From Flavobacterium sp. AG291 (GTDB lineage: Bacteria > Bacteroidota > Bacteroidia > Flavobacteriales > Flavobacteriaceae), in contig NZ_QQAR01000013.1 in NCBI RefSeq assembly GCF_003350375.1, positions 62,001 to 126,000 of the forward strand: a stretch of 64,000 bases of DNA, in the 5' to 3' direction. The notes below the pieces were generated by a model. That model was not told the DNA's origin and searched no databases. It was given only the letters and a program-made list of their open reading frames with translations. A program made the position numbers and the translations under genes. This document shows positions 45,201 to 53,550 of this stretch, in pieces; the stretch's first letter is position 1; each line of letters begins with the position of its first letter.

Positions 45201-45951
45201 AGTTGTGTGTCTCAGCTTTGATAGAGATAACTGAGTCATATTCTTTTACTTCGTAAAAATCAGGCTTATCAGCCGATTTTGGTGCGAACTGCTTAACACG
45301 CGGTCCTTTGATGAAAGCTACGTTGTCTTTGTAAGCAGAAACTATATCGTTAGGATTTTCCTGTGATGTCTTTTTGATAAGTTTGAAAAGTGAAGATGGT
45401 TTTTCTTCGCCATCAATTACAAACGTACCGTTGAATATTTTGTGACGGCAGTGCTCAGAGTTAACCTGAGAGAAACCGAATACTTCAGAGTCAGTAAGTT
45501 TTCTACCTAGTTTAGCAGACAGGTTGTTAAGGTACTCTACCTCTTCAGGGCTAAGCGCCAAACCTTCTTTTTCGTTGTAGGCAGCGATATCGGTAACCTC
45601 GATGATAGGCTCCGGCTGTATGTTGATAGTATAAATATCCTGGTTAAGACCGTTGTATTTCTGGAACAGCATCGGGTCAAAATCAGTAGCTTCTTCGCTT
45701 GATTTGATGAACTCCTCAATTCTGATAATACCTGCGATTCCCATGTTCTGGGTAATCTCTACGGCATTGGTACTCCATGGCGTAATCATGGTAGCGCGTG
45801 GTCCAACAAAAAAATCCGTCAGGGCGGATTTTTCTATCTTATGTGCGTTGCCAAAAAGCCAGTTTAGTTTTGAAATGTCTTCTGTTGAAAGCTCGTTTTG
45901 CGATTGTACTGCAAAAACCGTATTCGTCTGGTTTCCGAAGAAATGAATCAT
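42292..45951 (-). CDS. purL: Phosphoribosylformylglycinamidine synthase PurL (large form)
   Basis: Converts FGAR and glutamine to FGAM in purine synthesis. This is the single-chain type: N-terminal region, two PurM-like halves, and a C-terminal class I glutaminase with nucleophilic Cys in VGICNGCQLFVELELI and His/Glu in MMPHIERSMFQWNW. Start at 45951 (MIHFFGNQTNTVFAVQ) gives 1219 residues; an upstream ATG at 45981 lies between the promoter box and this start and is rejected because it would precede or touch the predicted transcription start. Confidence 0.96.
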   Translation of the reverse strand: MIHFFGNQTNTVFAVQSQNELSTEDISKLNWLFGNAHKIEKSALTDFFVGPRATMITPWSTNAVEITQNMGIAGIIRIEEFIKSSEEATDFDPMLFQKYNGLNQDIYTINIQPEPIIEVTDIAAYNEKEGLALSPEEVEYLNNLSAKLGRKLTDSEVFGFSQVNSEHCRHKIFNGTFVIDGEEKPSSLFKLIKKTSQENPNDIVSAYKDNVAFIKGPRVKQFAPKSADKPDFYEVKEYDSVISIKAETHNFPTTVEPFNGAATGSGGEIRDRLAGGQGSLPLAGTAVYMTSYSRLEENRPWEKGMDERKWLYQTPMDILIKASNGASDFGNKFGQPLITGSVLTFEHEEDARKLGFDKVIMLAGGIGYGKESQSKKQKPSVGDKVVILGGENYRIGMGGAAVSSADTGAFSSGIELNAIQRSNPEMQKRAANAVRGLVESDNNPIVSIHDHGAGGHLNCLSELVEETGGKIDLDKLPVGDPTLSAKEIIGNESQERMGLVIGQKDIDTLQRIADRERSPMYAVGDVTGDHRFTFESATTGAKPMDFALEDMFGSSPKTIMADKTIAANYADADYSQQNIHQYLNQVLQLEAVACKDWLTNKVDRCVGGRVAKQQTAGPIQLPLNNVGVMALDFEGKEGIATTIGHSPVAALVDPAAGSRTAIAESLSNIIWAPLKDGLKSVSLSANWMWACKNEGEDARLYEAVEACSDFAIELGINIPTGKDSLSMKQKYPNGDVIAPGTVIISAAGNCNDITKVVEPVLKKNGGNIYHINLSGDAYKLGGSSFNQVLNKVGNDVPTIKDAASFKNTFNVIQDLIKAGKIAAGHDIGSGGLITTLLEMSFPNVNLGAEYDLTGLNEADTVKALFAENIAIVIQADASVEAELTKNNVAFTKIGQPKEGAVITIKNGDANLTFDVTETRDTWFRTSYLLDQKQSGKQKAQERYDNYKNQPLQYTFPTHFDGKKVAIDSSKPRPKAAIIREKGSNSEREMANAMYLAGFDVKDVHMTDLISGRETLEDIQFIGAVGGFSNSDVLGSAKGWAGAFLYNEKAKAALENFFKREDTLSVGICNGCQLFVELELINPDHEVKPKMLHNDSHKHESGFTSVTVQENNSVMLSTLAGSTLGVWISHGEGKFNLPYSEDKYNVVAKYGYTGYPANPNGSSFDIAMMASNDGRHLVMMPHIERSMFQWNWAYYPEGRKDEVTPWHEAFVNARKWIEQR

Positions 45952-45978
45952 TACAATTGTAGTTACGTGTTGAGAGTG

Positions 45979-46009
45979 CAAAATTAATCTAATTTTCTAA
46001 AACAGGCAA
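45979..46009 (-). promoter_or_regulatory. Promoter of purL
   Basis: On the minus strand, TTG (complement of 46007-46009), 20 bases, then TAATTTTG (complement of 45979-45986). Predicted transcription start about 45972, which supports the purL start at 45951. Confidence 0.6.
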
Positions 46010-46080
46010 CTTTATGACGGTTGATTTGGTGATTTGTGGATTTGCTTATTTGATAGTGGAATTGTATTCTGAATAGGGTA

Positions 46081-46108
46081 AAAAAAATCCCGCAATTGCG
46101 GGATTTTT
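46081..46108 (-). terminator. Terminator of the T9SS cargo gene
   Basis: Stem AATCCCGCAA / TTGCGGGATT with A tract on the left. Confidence 0.8.
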
Positions 46109-46127
46109 GAATTTTAAAGAGTAATTA

Positions 46128-48182
46128 TTATTTCTTAATAACAATCTTATTGATTGTTTCTTTCGCATTAAGAAGTGTTATGAAATAACTACCGCTTTCA
46201 AAACGTGTAAGATCAATCTGGTTTGTGTTTTCAGGAGTTACGGTTCCCTGATATATCAACTGACCTAAAGTATTATGGATGGTTATATCAAATTTTTGCT
46301 CATCATACCCTTTGAAGTCAATATTAAATAAACCTTCGGATGGGTTAGGGTAGATGGTGATTGAGCTAGTAGTTAGGGGCTCATCGGTCAAAGCCTGGCG
46401 CATTTGGTTTTGACCGGTATTGCCAGCACCATAGCCAGGGAAAATCCTTGTAATACGCTGTGCAGAAGTTCCATTGTAGGTTGTAAAGCTACCGCCGATA
46501 AGGATTTTTAAATCATTTTTTTCAGGTTGTATTGCATATACAAAGTTATTAAATTCAGATCCGCCGTCGAATTGGGTATTTGTCTGTCCGTTTACGGCAT
46601 TAAGGCAAGTAAGGTAATTAACAGGTACACCATTATATGAAGTAAATTCACCACCTACATAAAGATTATAACTTCCAATGTTACCACTAAATGATGAAGG
46701 AACCTGTTGTATTGCCAAGGCTCTCACTGGGGCTGAAAAACCAGTTGCAAATCCGAAGGAACTTACCGGAGCGCCATTAAAAGTTAGTTTAGCCAGGTTT
46801 TTGCGAGGCATTGAGGCATAGCTGGCAAATGATCCTCCAATAAAAATATCATTACCACTTACAAGAACTTCATCTATGTAACTTCCAGCCGGGGCTATAC
46901 CCGGACCGGTAGTAAATGAAGGGTCTTGTACGGCACCTGCTAGCAGCCTGATAATGCCGGGAGCAGAATTACCCTGGTAAGTTGTAAAGCTTCCTCCAAC
47001 AATTATGTTATTGGTGCTGGTTTGTACGGCTACTGAATATGGAGTGCCATTGAAACTCACAGAACCCGCGTAGAAACTAGTGTCAATTGATCCATCAGGA
47101 TTTAGCCTGGCGATGTTTTTTGCCGGGAAGCCATCATAAAAGTTGAAGTCTCCTACGATTATCATATGGCCGGTAGATTGTAATGCAATATCATAAATCG
47201 TAGCACCTGCTTCGACACCAACTCCTATAATAGATCCTGTTGCGCCATTAGGCATTATTCGGGCAATTCCTCTTGCATAGGTAACACCTCCAAATCCGGC
47301 AAATTTACCTACAACTATAATCTCTCCTGAAGGTAAGGTTACCATACTCTGAATGTTATCGGTTGAAGAATCCGGACCTGTAGATGAAAAAGAAGTATTA
47401 AGTGATAAATCGGCATGATTTAGTGCGGCAATTTTATTTTTTGCAGTTCCTCCATATGAAGTAAAATCACCGGCAATCACAATTCTGTTATCATTTAGCA
47501 CTGTTATAGACTTTACCGTATTATTAGCTCTCGTAGCTGTTAATGGCCCGTTCTGAGTTGTTACATATATTGTAAATGTTGCAGTATCACAATTAATAGC
47601 AGTATTCGGAAACGTTACGGCTTCACATAATTGATATTGGATCACATATTTCCCCGGAGCAACACCTGTTGATGTAAAGACTCCCGAAGCGTTATAAGTC
47701 ATTCCTGCAGGTAATGCGGTTAATACTGTGAAGTCAGTATTTGAAGTTGTTGCAGGTAAACCATTAAGCATATCATTACTATGAATATTTCCTAAAATGG
47801 TAGATGAGACGCTGTAAGCTATTACAGTCTCATCATTCACTGCCTCCACAGTTGGCTCTATAATTATTGTTATTGTTGCTGTATCACAACTTTGTGGGGT
47901 AGCATTATCACAAAGTTGGTAAACAATCGTGTAGGTACCCGGTGGTACGTTGGCAGCTACGGTAACATTAGTACCACTAAGATTTATTCCCCGATGTGTA
48001 GTAGATATCTGCGTAACTGTTACAGTACCACTATAGATGTCATTAGCAGTTACGGTGGTTGCAAATGAATATCCGAAAGATGAGAAGTTTCCGGTAAAGG
48101 TGTCATTTACGGCATTAACAGCGCTATAGGCTGATGTTGCTATGCTTAGTAGCATAATGAAAAGCAAAAGTCTTTTTTTCAT
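46128..48182 (-). CDS. T9SS-secreted delta-60-repeat beta-propeller protein
   Basis: A 684-residue exported protein with signal peptide (RLLLFIMLLSIATSAYSAV), two beta-sandwich repeats (ANDIYSGTVTVTQIST and SNDMLNGLPATTSNTD, residues about 20-210), then about seven repeats of the pattern ARLNPDGSIDTSFYAG...VGGSFTTYNG (delta-60 repeats, about 215-600), and a type IX secretion sorting domain at the end (SITIYPNPSEGLFNIDF ... NKIVIKK). It is secreted to the surface through T9SS. Adhesive or enzymatic role unknown. Confidence 0.9.
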   Translation of the reverse strand: MKKRLLLFIMLLSIATSAYSAVNAVNDTFTGNFSSFGYSFATTVTANDIYSGTVTVTQISTTHRGINLSGTNVTVAANVPPGTYTIVYQLCDNATPQSCDTATITIIIEPTVEAVNDETVIAYSVSSTILGNIHSNDMLNGLPATTSNTDFTVLTALPAGMTYNASGVFTSTGVAPGKYVIQYQLCEAVTFPNTAINCDTATFTIYVTTQNGPLTATRANNTVKSITVLNDNRIVIAGDFTSYGGTAKNKIAALNHADLSLNTSFSSTGPDSSTDNIQSMVTLPSGEIIVVGKFAGFGGVTYARGIARIMPNGATGSIIGVGVEAGATIYDIALQSTGHMIIVGDFNFYDGFPAKNIARLNPDGSIDTSFYAGSVSFNGTPYSVAVQTSTNNIIVGGSFTTYQGNSAPGIIRLLAGAVQDPSFTTGPGIAPAGSYIDEVLVSGNDIFIGGSFASYASMPRKNLAKLTFNGAPVSSFGFATGFSAPVRALAIQQVPSSFSGNIGSYNLYVGGEFTSYNGVPVNYLTCLNAVNGQTNTQFDGGSEFNNFVYAIQPEKNDLKILIGGSFTTYNGTSAQRITRIFPGYGAGNTGQNQMRQALTDEPLTTSSITIYPNPSEGLFNIDFKGYDEQKFDITIHNTLGQLIYQGTVTPENTNQIDLTRFESGSYFITLLNAKETINKIVIKK

Positions 48183-48497
48183 AAATTTAGTAGATTTAGT
48201 TTACTTTAAAAGTATAATAAAAGGGCTTAATTTAGTACGATATATTTTGTTAAATTTTAGTTAAATATCTGATATTCAGTATTTAAATAATATATTTGAT
48301 TGGTAACTATTTTTATAAAAAAATAACATTATGATGTGTTTTATATTGATTTTGTAACAATAAGGTTGTATTGTTCATTTTTTGAATTTAATGTCTAAAT
48401 ATTTTGATTATTTCTGTTTAAGTAGTATGGTTTTGAACATAAGGCTAAAAAAAAAATCCCGCAATCGCGGGATTTTTTTTTACTATATGGATGAAGA
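48183..48497. other. Intergenic region, 315 bases, with terminator
   Basis: Very AT-rich, no gene. The right end (48447-48481) is a terminator with stem AATCCCGC / GCGGGATT, ending the leftward DUF1579 gene. The stem is nearly identical to that at 46081-46108. The left part holds the promoter of the T9SS cargo gene. Confidence 0.65.
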
Positions 48498-49145
48498 TTA
48501 TTTTCTCTTCATTATGATTTCCATGTTCTTATGTTGTTTACCATTTTTCATGCAGAACATCTCCATCTTGCGAGTGTTGGCATCAACAACGGTAAACAGT
48601 TCACGGCACCAAACCGCTTTTTCTTTTGTTGGGTCTACCATTTCTCCTTTAAAGTCTAATGATTTACCGTCAGGGCTCATTTCGCCTTTCATCACCATCA
48701 TACCCGTTCCCATGTTGTCGATCCAGGTTGAGATAAACTCTTTAGTGGAATTATCGTAGGCTACAGTACCTTTGCCTTCAAAAGGCATTCCCATCATCAT
48801 CCCTTTGTAATTAGATTCCTGATACCTGCCTCCTAAAATCATTTTAGTTTCTGATGTTGAAGTAGCTTTTTCGGGTTTACTGTTTTCGTCGTGCCAAAAG
48901 GTCATTTCGTTAGTCCATGAACCGTTATCTGCAGCAAGGAATTTATGAGCTTCACCCGGAGTCATGTATTTTTGCCATGCTTCCATTTCTGCAACCGAAT
49001 CCATAGGTTTTTCTGCTTCCGGAGCTTCTTCTGTAACTACTTTTGCAGTATCAGCAGTAGTAATTTCGGTTTCTACTTTTACTTCTTTTTTACATGATGT
49101 AAAGCATAATGCCATTACTGACATTGAGAGTAAGATTTTTTTCAT
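48498..49145 (-). CDS. DUF1579 lipoprotein
   Basis: Signal with lipobox (LLSMSVMALCFTSCKKE), acidic linker, then a DUF1579 domain: MTPGEAHKFLAADNGSWTNEMTFWHDENSKPEKATSTSETKMILGGRYQES and GKGTVAYDNSTKEFISTWIDNMGTGMMVMKGE. This is a lipocalin-like beta-barrel fold found in Bacteroidota. 215 residues. Ligand unknown. Confidence 0.85.
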   Translation of the reverse strand: MKKILLSMSVMALCFTSCKKEVKVETEITTADTAKVVTEEAPEAEKPMDSVAEMEAWQKYMTPGEAHKFLAADNGSWTNEMTFWHDENSKPEKATSTSETKMILGGRYQESNYKGMMMGMPFEGKGTVAYDNSTKEFISTWIDNMGTGMMVMKGEMSPDGKSLDFKGEMVDPTKEKAVWCRELFTVVDANTRKMEMFCMKNGKQHKNMEIIMKRK

Positions 49146-49200
49146 AATTGTTTGGTATTTTGTTTGTTACCATAAAAATATGAAAAAAAAGTATACGAAA

Positions 49201-50763
49201 TTATTCTTCTGTGAAAACAATACTTTCGTAAGCACCTATGTCATAAGGAGATTGTCTTGAAACCCCAAGTATATCGGTACCTACAACTGTTGCAACTGCT
49301 GCATCAGCTGTGCCATTGGCTGCCGAATCTTCACCGATAAAAAGAATGTTATTTTGAGGGTCTAAGAAATCGGGTTTATCGTTGATTGAACTTTTAGCAA
49401 TAATACATTCTGTATATAAAGCTTTTTCCGGATCATTGGCATCAGAAGGGTATAGTGGATTGCTTCTAAGTTGATTGGACGTATCTATTACCTTAATCAA
49501 ACAGTGATTGAATTTTGTTTTAAAAGTAACATCCTGAGGGAATTTATTTTCTAAAGATAGCCCAAGATTAGAAGAACCATAAAGAATGCAATTGTCAAAA
49601 TTAGCAACAAGATTACTTACCAGTACTGCATCTTCAGTCTCAGTATAATCATTAATAAGAAGCGGAACCTGGTTAAAAGCACTAAAGTAATTAGCAAAGG
49701 TACATTGCCTGAAATTATAATCTCCCCCTTGTGTTAAAGCTACAGATGCCTGTCCGGCATTGTTTGCCACAAGATTGTCTCCATTGATATAGGCATGTCT
49801 GGCTAATATACCAAAATCCGTACAATTGTAAATTTGGGAGTTATTTATCGTTAGCCTTGGACGAACATCATCCAGTACATCCATTAATATGCCTACAGCA
49901 GCGTTTTTAAGAGTAAGATGGTTAATGGAGTTGTTCTCTCCTGAAAAAATCCAAAGTGTATTCCATTGTCCGGCGACGTCTGAGAACTCAGGTTCCAGTC
50001 TGTCTCCTTCAAAGATTACTTCATTTTCCAATGCTTCTGTTGAAGAAAGTCCCCCATTAATGTTTAAGGTTCCTGAAGTGTCTACAACAAGTCCTGAACC
50101 GGCGTGAAAATGCACTCTGGCTCCGGGGTCTACGGTTAGGGTCTTTCCATTAGGTACAAGCGCATAACCATATACCACATAAGGTTTTTCATTTGTCCAG
50201 TGCAGTTCATCTGCTGTTGTCAGTTCATGTCCTTCAAGGTTGGTTGAGTATCCGCTAAGATTAAGTTTTTCTTTTATATTATCGGGCAATGATCTGTTCG
50301 GTTTAATGAATACCGCATCCTGTACTAAGGTTACAAGTTCTACTTTTTGTGTGCCGTTAGTGTGTTCAAACTGAATGTTATCAGTGTAAAGGAAAGTAGT
50401 TTCGCTATTGGTATATTTACTGTAATCAATAGTAGTTTCTACAAAAATGAACATACTGTCTTTAGCAAGCAGTTCGACATCGTTAAAGACTTTTCCGGGA
50501 ACACCGTCTACCATTAGGCGGTATTCAGAATCATTATTCTGACCAAGGTGTATTGAAGGTATCTTAATATCCTTATCGCTGCGGTTATATACTTTCAGGG
50601 TATAGGTGCTCGACCCTATATTGGTAAACACAGTATCAAGATATACTGTATCTCTTGAAAATTCCAGACTTGCGTTACTGCTTCGCTCAAACTCGAAGTC
50701 TTCACGGCAAGAGGTGAAACACAATCCAAAACCAATAAAAAGTAAAAGTAAATAATAGCGCAT
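49201..50763 (-). CDS. Beta-helix lipoprotein
   Basis: A 520-residue lipoprotein (FIGFGLCFTSCRED) with an N-terminal beta-sandwich (about residues 30-150; SSTYTLKVYNRSDKDIKIPSIHLG) and a right-handed parallel beta-helix (about 190-420; LTIDPGARVHFHAGSGLVVDTSGTLNINGG, NNSINHLTLKNAAVGILMD, RPRLTINNSQIYNC). Such beta-helices bind or modify surface polysaccharide. No active-site motif seen. Ends with a short peptide after the helix. Monocistronic. Confidence 0.75.
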   Translation of the reverse strand: MRYYLLLLFIGFGLCFTSCREDFEFERSSNASLEFSRDTVYLDTVFTNIGSSTYTLKVYNRSDKDIKIPSIHLGQNNDSEYRLMVDGVPGKVFNDVELLAKDSMFIFVETTIDYSKYTNSETTFLYTDNIQFEHTNGTQKVELVTLVQDAVFIKPNRSLPDNIKEKLNLSGYSTNLEGHELTTADELHWTNEKPYVVYGYALVPNGKTLTVDPGARVHFHAGSGLVVDTSGTLNINGGLSSTEALENEVIFEGDRLEPEFSDVAGQWNTLWIFSGENNSINHLTLKNAAVGILMDVLDDVRPRLTINNSQIYNCTDFGILARHAYINGDNLVANNAGQASVALTQGGDYNFRQCTFANYFSAFNQVPLLINDYTETEDAVLVSNLVANFDNCILYGSSNLGLSLENKFPQDVTFKTKFNHCLIKVIDTSNQLRSNPLYPSDANDPEKALYTECIIAKSSINDKPDFLDPQNNILFIGEDSAANGTADAAVATVVGTDILGVSRQSPYDIGAYESIVFTEE

Positions 50764-50867
50764 AGCGTTAACAATTTTTGGTAAAAGTAGCCATTAATTT
50801 GAAATATTAAAAAGCAATCTATTTGGTAAACGCAGTAATTTTAATTTTAGTTTATAATTGTTTATTA

Positions 50868-50892
50868 TTCCCCCTTTGGGGGTTAGGGGGCT
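50868..50892. repeat. Third 25-bp CCCCTAACCCCC repeat copy
   Basis: On the opposite strand it is identical over 25 bases to the unit at 25426-25450. It sits 32 bases before the thioesterase ATG, so it lies in the 5' leader or promoter of that gene. Confidence 0.85.
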
Positions 50893-50923
50893 TTTCGTAA
50901 TTTTACGCATCTAAATCTACACT

Positions 50924-51349
50924 ATGTCATTCGATAAAGAAAAAGCACTTAAAATGTGCAATGATTTCTGTAAAAATACCTTAATGGAAACGCTTGAAAT
51001 TACTTTCACTGATGCAGGTGAAGGATTTCTTGAAGCTAAAATGCCTGTAAACTCAAGAGTACACCAACCGATGGGATTGCTTCATGGTGGTGCTACCGTA
51101 GCCTTAGCAGAGAGTGTGGGTAGTGCCGCATCACTATTGTTTGTAAATCCTGAAGTGACAGAGGTGAGGGGAATCGAGATATCTGCCAATCACCTTCGCG
51201 CCAAACGTGATGGAATCGTTACCGGTACTGCAAGAATAATACATCAGGGTAGAAGCCTACACTTATGGGAAATTAAAGTAACGGATGAACAAGGAAGACT
51301 GATTTCGTTATGTAAACTGACCAATATGATAATGCCGAGAAGGCGATAA
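50924..51349 (+). CDS. Hotdog-fold acyl-CoA thioesterase (PaaI/MenI type)
   Basis: A 141-residue hotdog thioesterase with the active-site region HQPMGLLHGGATVALAESVGSAA and the closing GIEISANHLRAKRDG. The gene is 71 bases before menF in the same direction; since menaquinone synthesis needs a DHNA-CoA thioesterase, it is a good MenI candidate. This rests on context, not on a specific motif. Confidence 0.88.
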   Translation: MSFDKEKALKMCNDFCKNTLMETLEITFTDAGEGFLEAKMPVNSRVHQPMGLLHGGATVALAESVGSAASLLFVNPEVTEVRGIEISANHLRAKRDGIVTGTARIIHQGRSLHLWEIKVTDEQGRLISLCKLTNMIMPRRR

Positions 51350-51420
51350 TTTGTTTCATTCGGTTATTTGGTTATTTGTGTTTCGAATAACCAAATTGAC
51401 AAATAACAAATCCACTTTTA

Positions 51421-52476
51421 ATGACCGATCTATTCCAAAAAATAAAGTCCCAGTTAGAATTAGGGTATCCATTTGCTGTTTTTTGCAAACCCGGTAGCAA
51501 TAGCGTAACCGGAATTTTCCAGAATAATACAAAAGCACATTTCCTGACCGATTATTCGCAGAAGGGATTTGTTTTTGCACCATTTGATGGTGATAAAATA
51601 TGTTTTGTTCCTGAGGCAGAATCTGATATGCTTTCAGTTGAATTGAAAACCGAAGGTTTTGTTCTTTGCGAAATTCAACAACCAGAAATCGATACTAATG
51701 CTAAAGCTGCTTTTGAAGCTTTGGTTAGCAAAAGTGTTGATGCAATCAAATCAGGTAGTTTTGAAAAGCTCGTGCTTTCGAGAACAGAAACTGTTGGTAT
51801 GACAGATACTATAATCACAGTCTATTCAAAACTGTTAGCTGCGTACCCTATGGGATATCGCTATTGTTTTTTTCATCCTGAAAGCGGATTATGGATGGGG
51901 GCAACTCCCGAGCAATTGTTAAAAGTAGAAAACAAGACGCTTCATACAGTTGCCCTTGCCGGAACACAGCTTTACAAAGAAGCTGAACAGGCTGTATGGG
52001 AAAATAAGGAGAAGGAAGAACAGCAGTTTGTTACCGGCTATATAGTGGAATCGGTACAGCCTTATACCAGTGACATCCGCAAAACCGAACCCTATACTTT
52101 CAGGGCAGGGAATATAGTCCACATTAAGACTGATATTACAGCCGAGCTAAAAGACTCAGGTAGCCTGCAGGGAATTATTTCAGCACTGCATCCTACGCCT
52201 GCTGTATGCGGACTACCAAAACAGGAGGCTAAAGCGTTTCTTTTGGAGAACGAAGGTTATGACAGGCAGTATTACTCAGGGTACCTGGGCGAATTAAATA
52301 TAGATATTGATTCGGGACAACATAAAACAGATCTGTTCGTAAATCTTCGTAGTATGAAAGTTGTTGGCGATACCGCTCATTTATTCGTAGGTTGCGGTTT
52401 AACGAAAGACAGCGACCCTGAAAAAGAATTTATGGAGACTGTAAATAAGAGCATGACAATGCGAAGAGCCCTTTAG
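51421..52476 (+). CDS. menF: Isochorismate synthase
   Basis: A chorismate-binding enzyme that converts chorismate to isochorismate, the entry step of menaquinone synthesis. Signatures: LVLSRTETV, MGATPEQLLKVENKTLHTVALAGTQ, HIKTDITAELK, LHPTPAVCGLPK, and YSGYLGELN near the C-terminus, with NLRSMKV and GCGLTKDSDPEKEF. 351 residues. The thioesterase neighbour fits the menaquinone pathway. No siderophore genes lie near, making MenF the likeliest role. Confidence 0.88.
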   Translation: MTDLFQKIKSQLELGYPFAVFCKPGSNSVTGIFQNNTKAHFLTDYSQKGFVFAPFDGDKICFVPEAESDMLSVELKTEGFVLCEIQQPEIDTNAKAAFEALVSKSVDAIKSGSFEKLVLSRTETVGMTDTIITVYSKLLAAYPMGYRYCFFHPESGLWMGATPEQLLKVENKTLHTVALAGTQLYKEAEQAVWENKEKEEQQFVTGYIVESVQPYTSDIRKTEPYTFRAGNIVHIKTDITAELKDSGSLQGIISALHPTPAVCGLPKQEAKAFLLENEGYDRQYYSGYLGELNIDIDSGQHKTDLFVNLRSMKVVGDTAHLFVGCGLTKDSDPEKEFMETVNKSMTMRRAL

Positions 52477-52627
52477 GCTGATTTGGTGATTCGGTTATCT
52501 GTTTATTAGAAGCCACAAATAATCAAAACGCAAAACCGCATAAACATTCTTCGTAACTTTGCAGTTAAAATGATTTTTTTAAGGTTAGAGTAGGCAACTT
52601 TAAACCTTAAACTTTAAACCAAAATTA

Positions 52628-53344
52628 ATGAAATTAGATATACTTGTATTTGGCGCACATCCTGACGACGTTGAGTTAAGCTGTGGTGCCACTATTGCCA
52701 AAGAAATATCCCTGGGCAAAAAGATAGGGATTGTGGATTTAACCCGAGGCGAACTTGGAACGCGAGGTTCAGCGGAACTAAGGGATGAAGAAGCCGCTGA
52801 TGCCGCAGAAATTTTGGGTGTTGCAATAAGGGAAAATCTTCGTATGCGCGATGGCTTTTTCGTTAATGATGAAAAGCATCAGCTTGAAGTGATAAAGATG
52901 ATACGTAAATACCGCCCCGAAATTGTGATATGCAACGCGATTGATGATCGTCATATTGATCATGGTAAAGGCAGTAAACTTGTAAGTGATTCATGTTTTC
53001 TTTCGGGATTGAGGAAAATTGAAACCGAACTTGAAGGGGACAAGCAGGAGCAATGGAGACCGAAGCTGGTGTACCATTATATACAGTGGAAAAACATTAC
53101 GCCCGATTTTGTAGTAGATGTTACCGGATTCATGGATAAAAAGGTGGAATCGCTTATGGCATATAAGTCCCAGTTTTATGATCCAAACAGTACCGAACCG
53201 GTTACGCCGATAGCGACAAAAAACTTTAAAGAGAGCATTCTTTACCGTGCGGCCGACCTTGGAAGGCTAATAAATACAGAATATGCGGAAGGTTTTACGG
53301 TTGAAAGGTATTTGGCAGTGAACAGTTTAGCAGATTTGATATAA
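52628..53344 (+). CDS. bshB1: Bacillithiol biosynthesis deacetylase BshB1
   Basis: A zinc-dependent GlcNAc-malate deacetylase of the LmbE family in bacillithiol synthesis. Metal-binding AHPDDVE in the start VFGAHPDDVELSCGATIAK, and the second site in DDRHIDHGKGSKL. TRGELGTRGSAELRDEEAADAA is the BshB1 signature. 238 residues. Its presence agrees with the Bacteroidota use of bacillithiol. It precedes tRNA-His by 74 bases. Confidence 0.95.
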   Translation: MKLDILVFGAHPDDVELSCGATIAKEISLGKKIGIVDLTRGELGTRGSAELRDEEAADAAEILGVAIRENLRMRDGFFVNDEKHQLEVIKMIRKYRPEIVICNAIDDRHIDHGKGSKLVSDSCFLSGLRKIETELEGDKQEQWRPKLVYHYIQWKNITPDFVVDVTGFMDKKVESLMAYKSQFYDPNSTEPVTPIATKNFKESILYRAADLGRLINTEYAEGFTVERYLAVNSLADLI

Positions 53345-53370
53345 AAATCTTAAAAAAAGTAGCAAATAAA

Positions 53371-53402
53371 TTTGCTGAAAACGTAGGACTGTACTATATT
53401 TG
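53371..53402 (+). promoter_or_regulatory. Promoter of tRNA-His
   Basis: TTTG at 53371-53374, 20 bases, then TATATTTG at 53395-53402, a full Bacteroidota -33/-7 match. Expected start about 53409, ten bases before the mature tRNA. The 12 bases GTACTATATTTG here are identical to those in the promoter at 55471-55482. Confidence 0.7.
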
Positions 53403-53418
53403 CACTCGCAAAACAGAT

Positions 53419-53493
<75 letters not shown>

Positions 53494-53515
53494 CCTAAGT
53501 GGAAAACCACGCTAT

Positions 53516-53550
53516 AAGCGGCTTTAGAGAGATTTAAAGCCGCTTTTTTT
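53516..53550 (+). terminator. Hairpin directly before integrase start
   Basis: AAGCGGCTTTA pairs with TAAAGCCGCTT (11 base pairs, 8-base loop) followed by seven T that run straight into the integrase ATG at 53551. It ends the tRNA-His transcript and at the same time blocks read-through into the integrase, or occludes its ribosome site. Confidence 0.85.

Noticed and set aside
45952..45981. Longer purL start at ATG 45981
   Set aside because: The TTG/TAATTTTG promoter predicts a start near 45972, and MIHFFGNQTN at 45951 is the conserved N-terminus.
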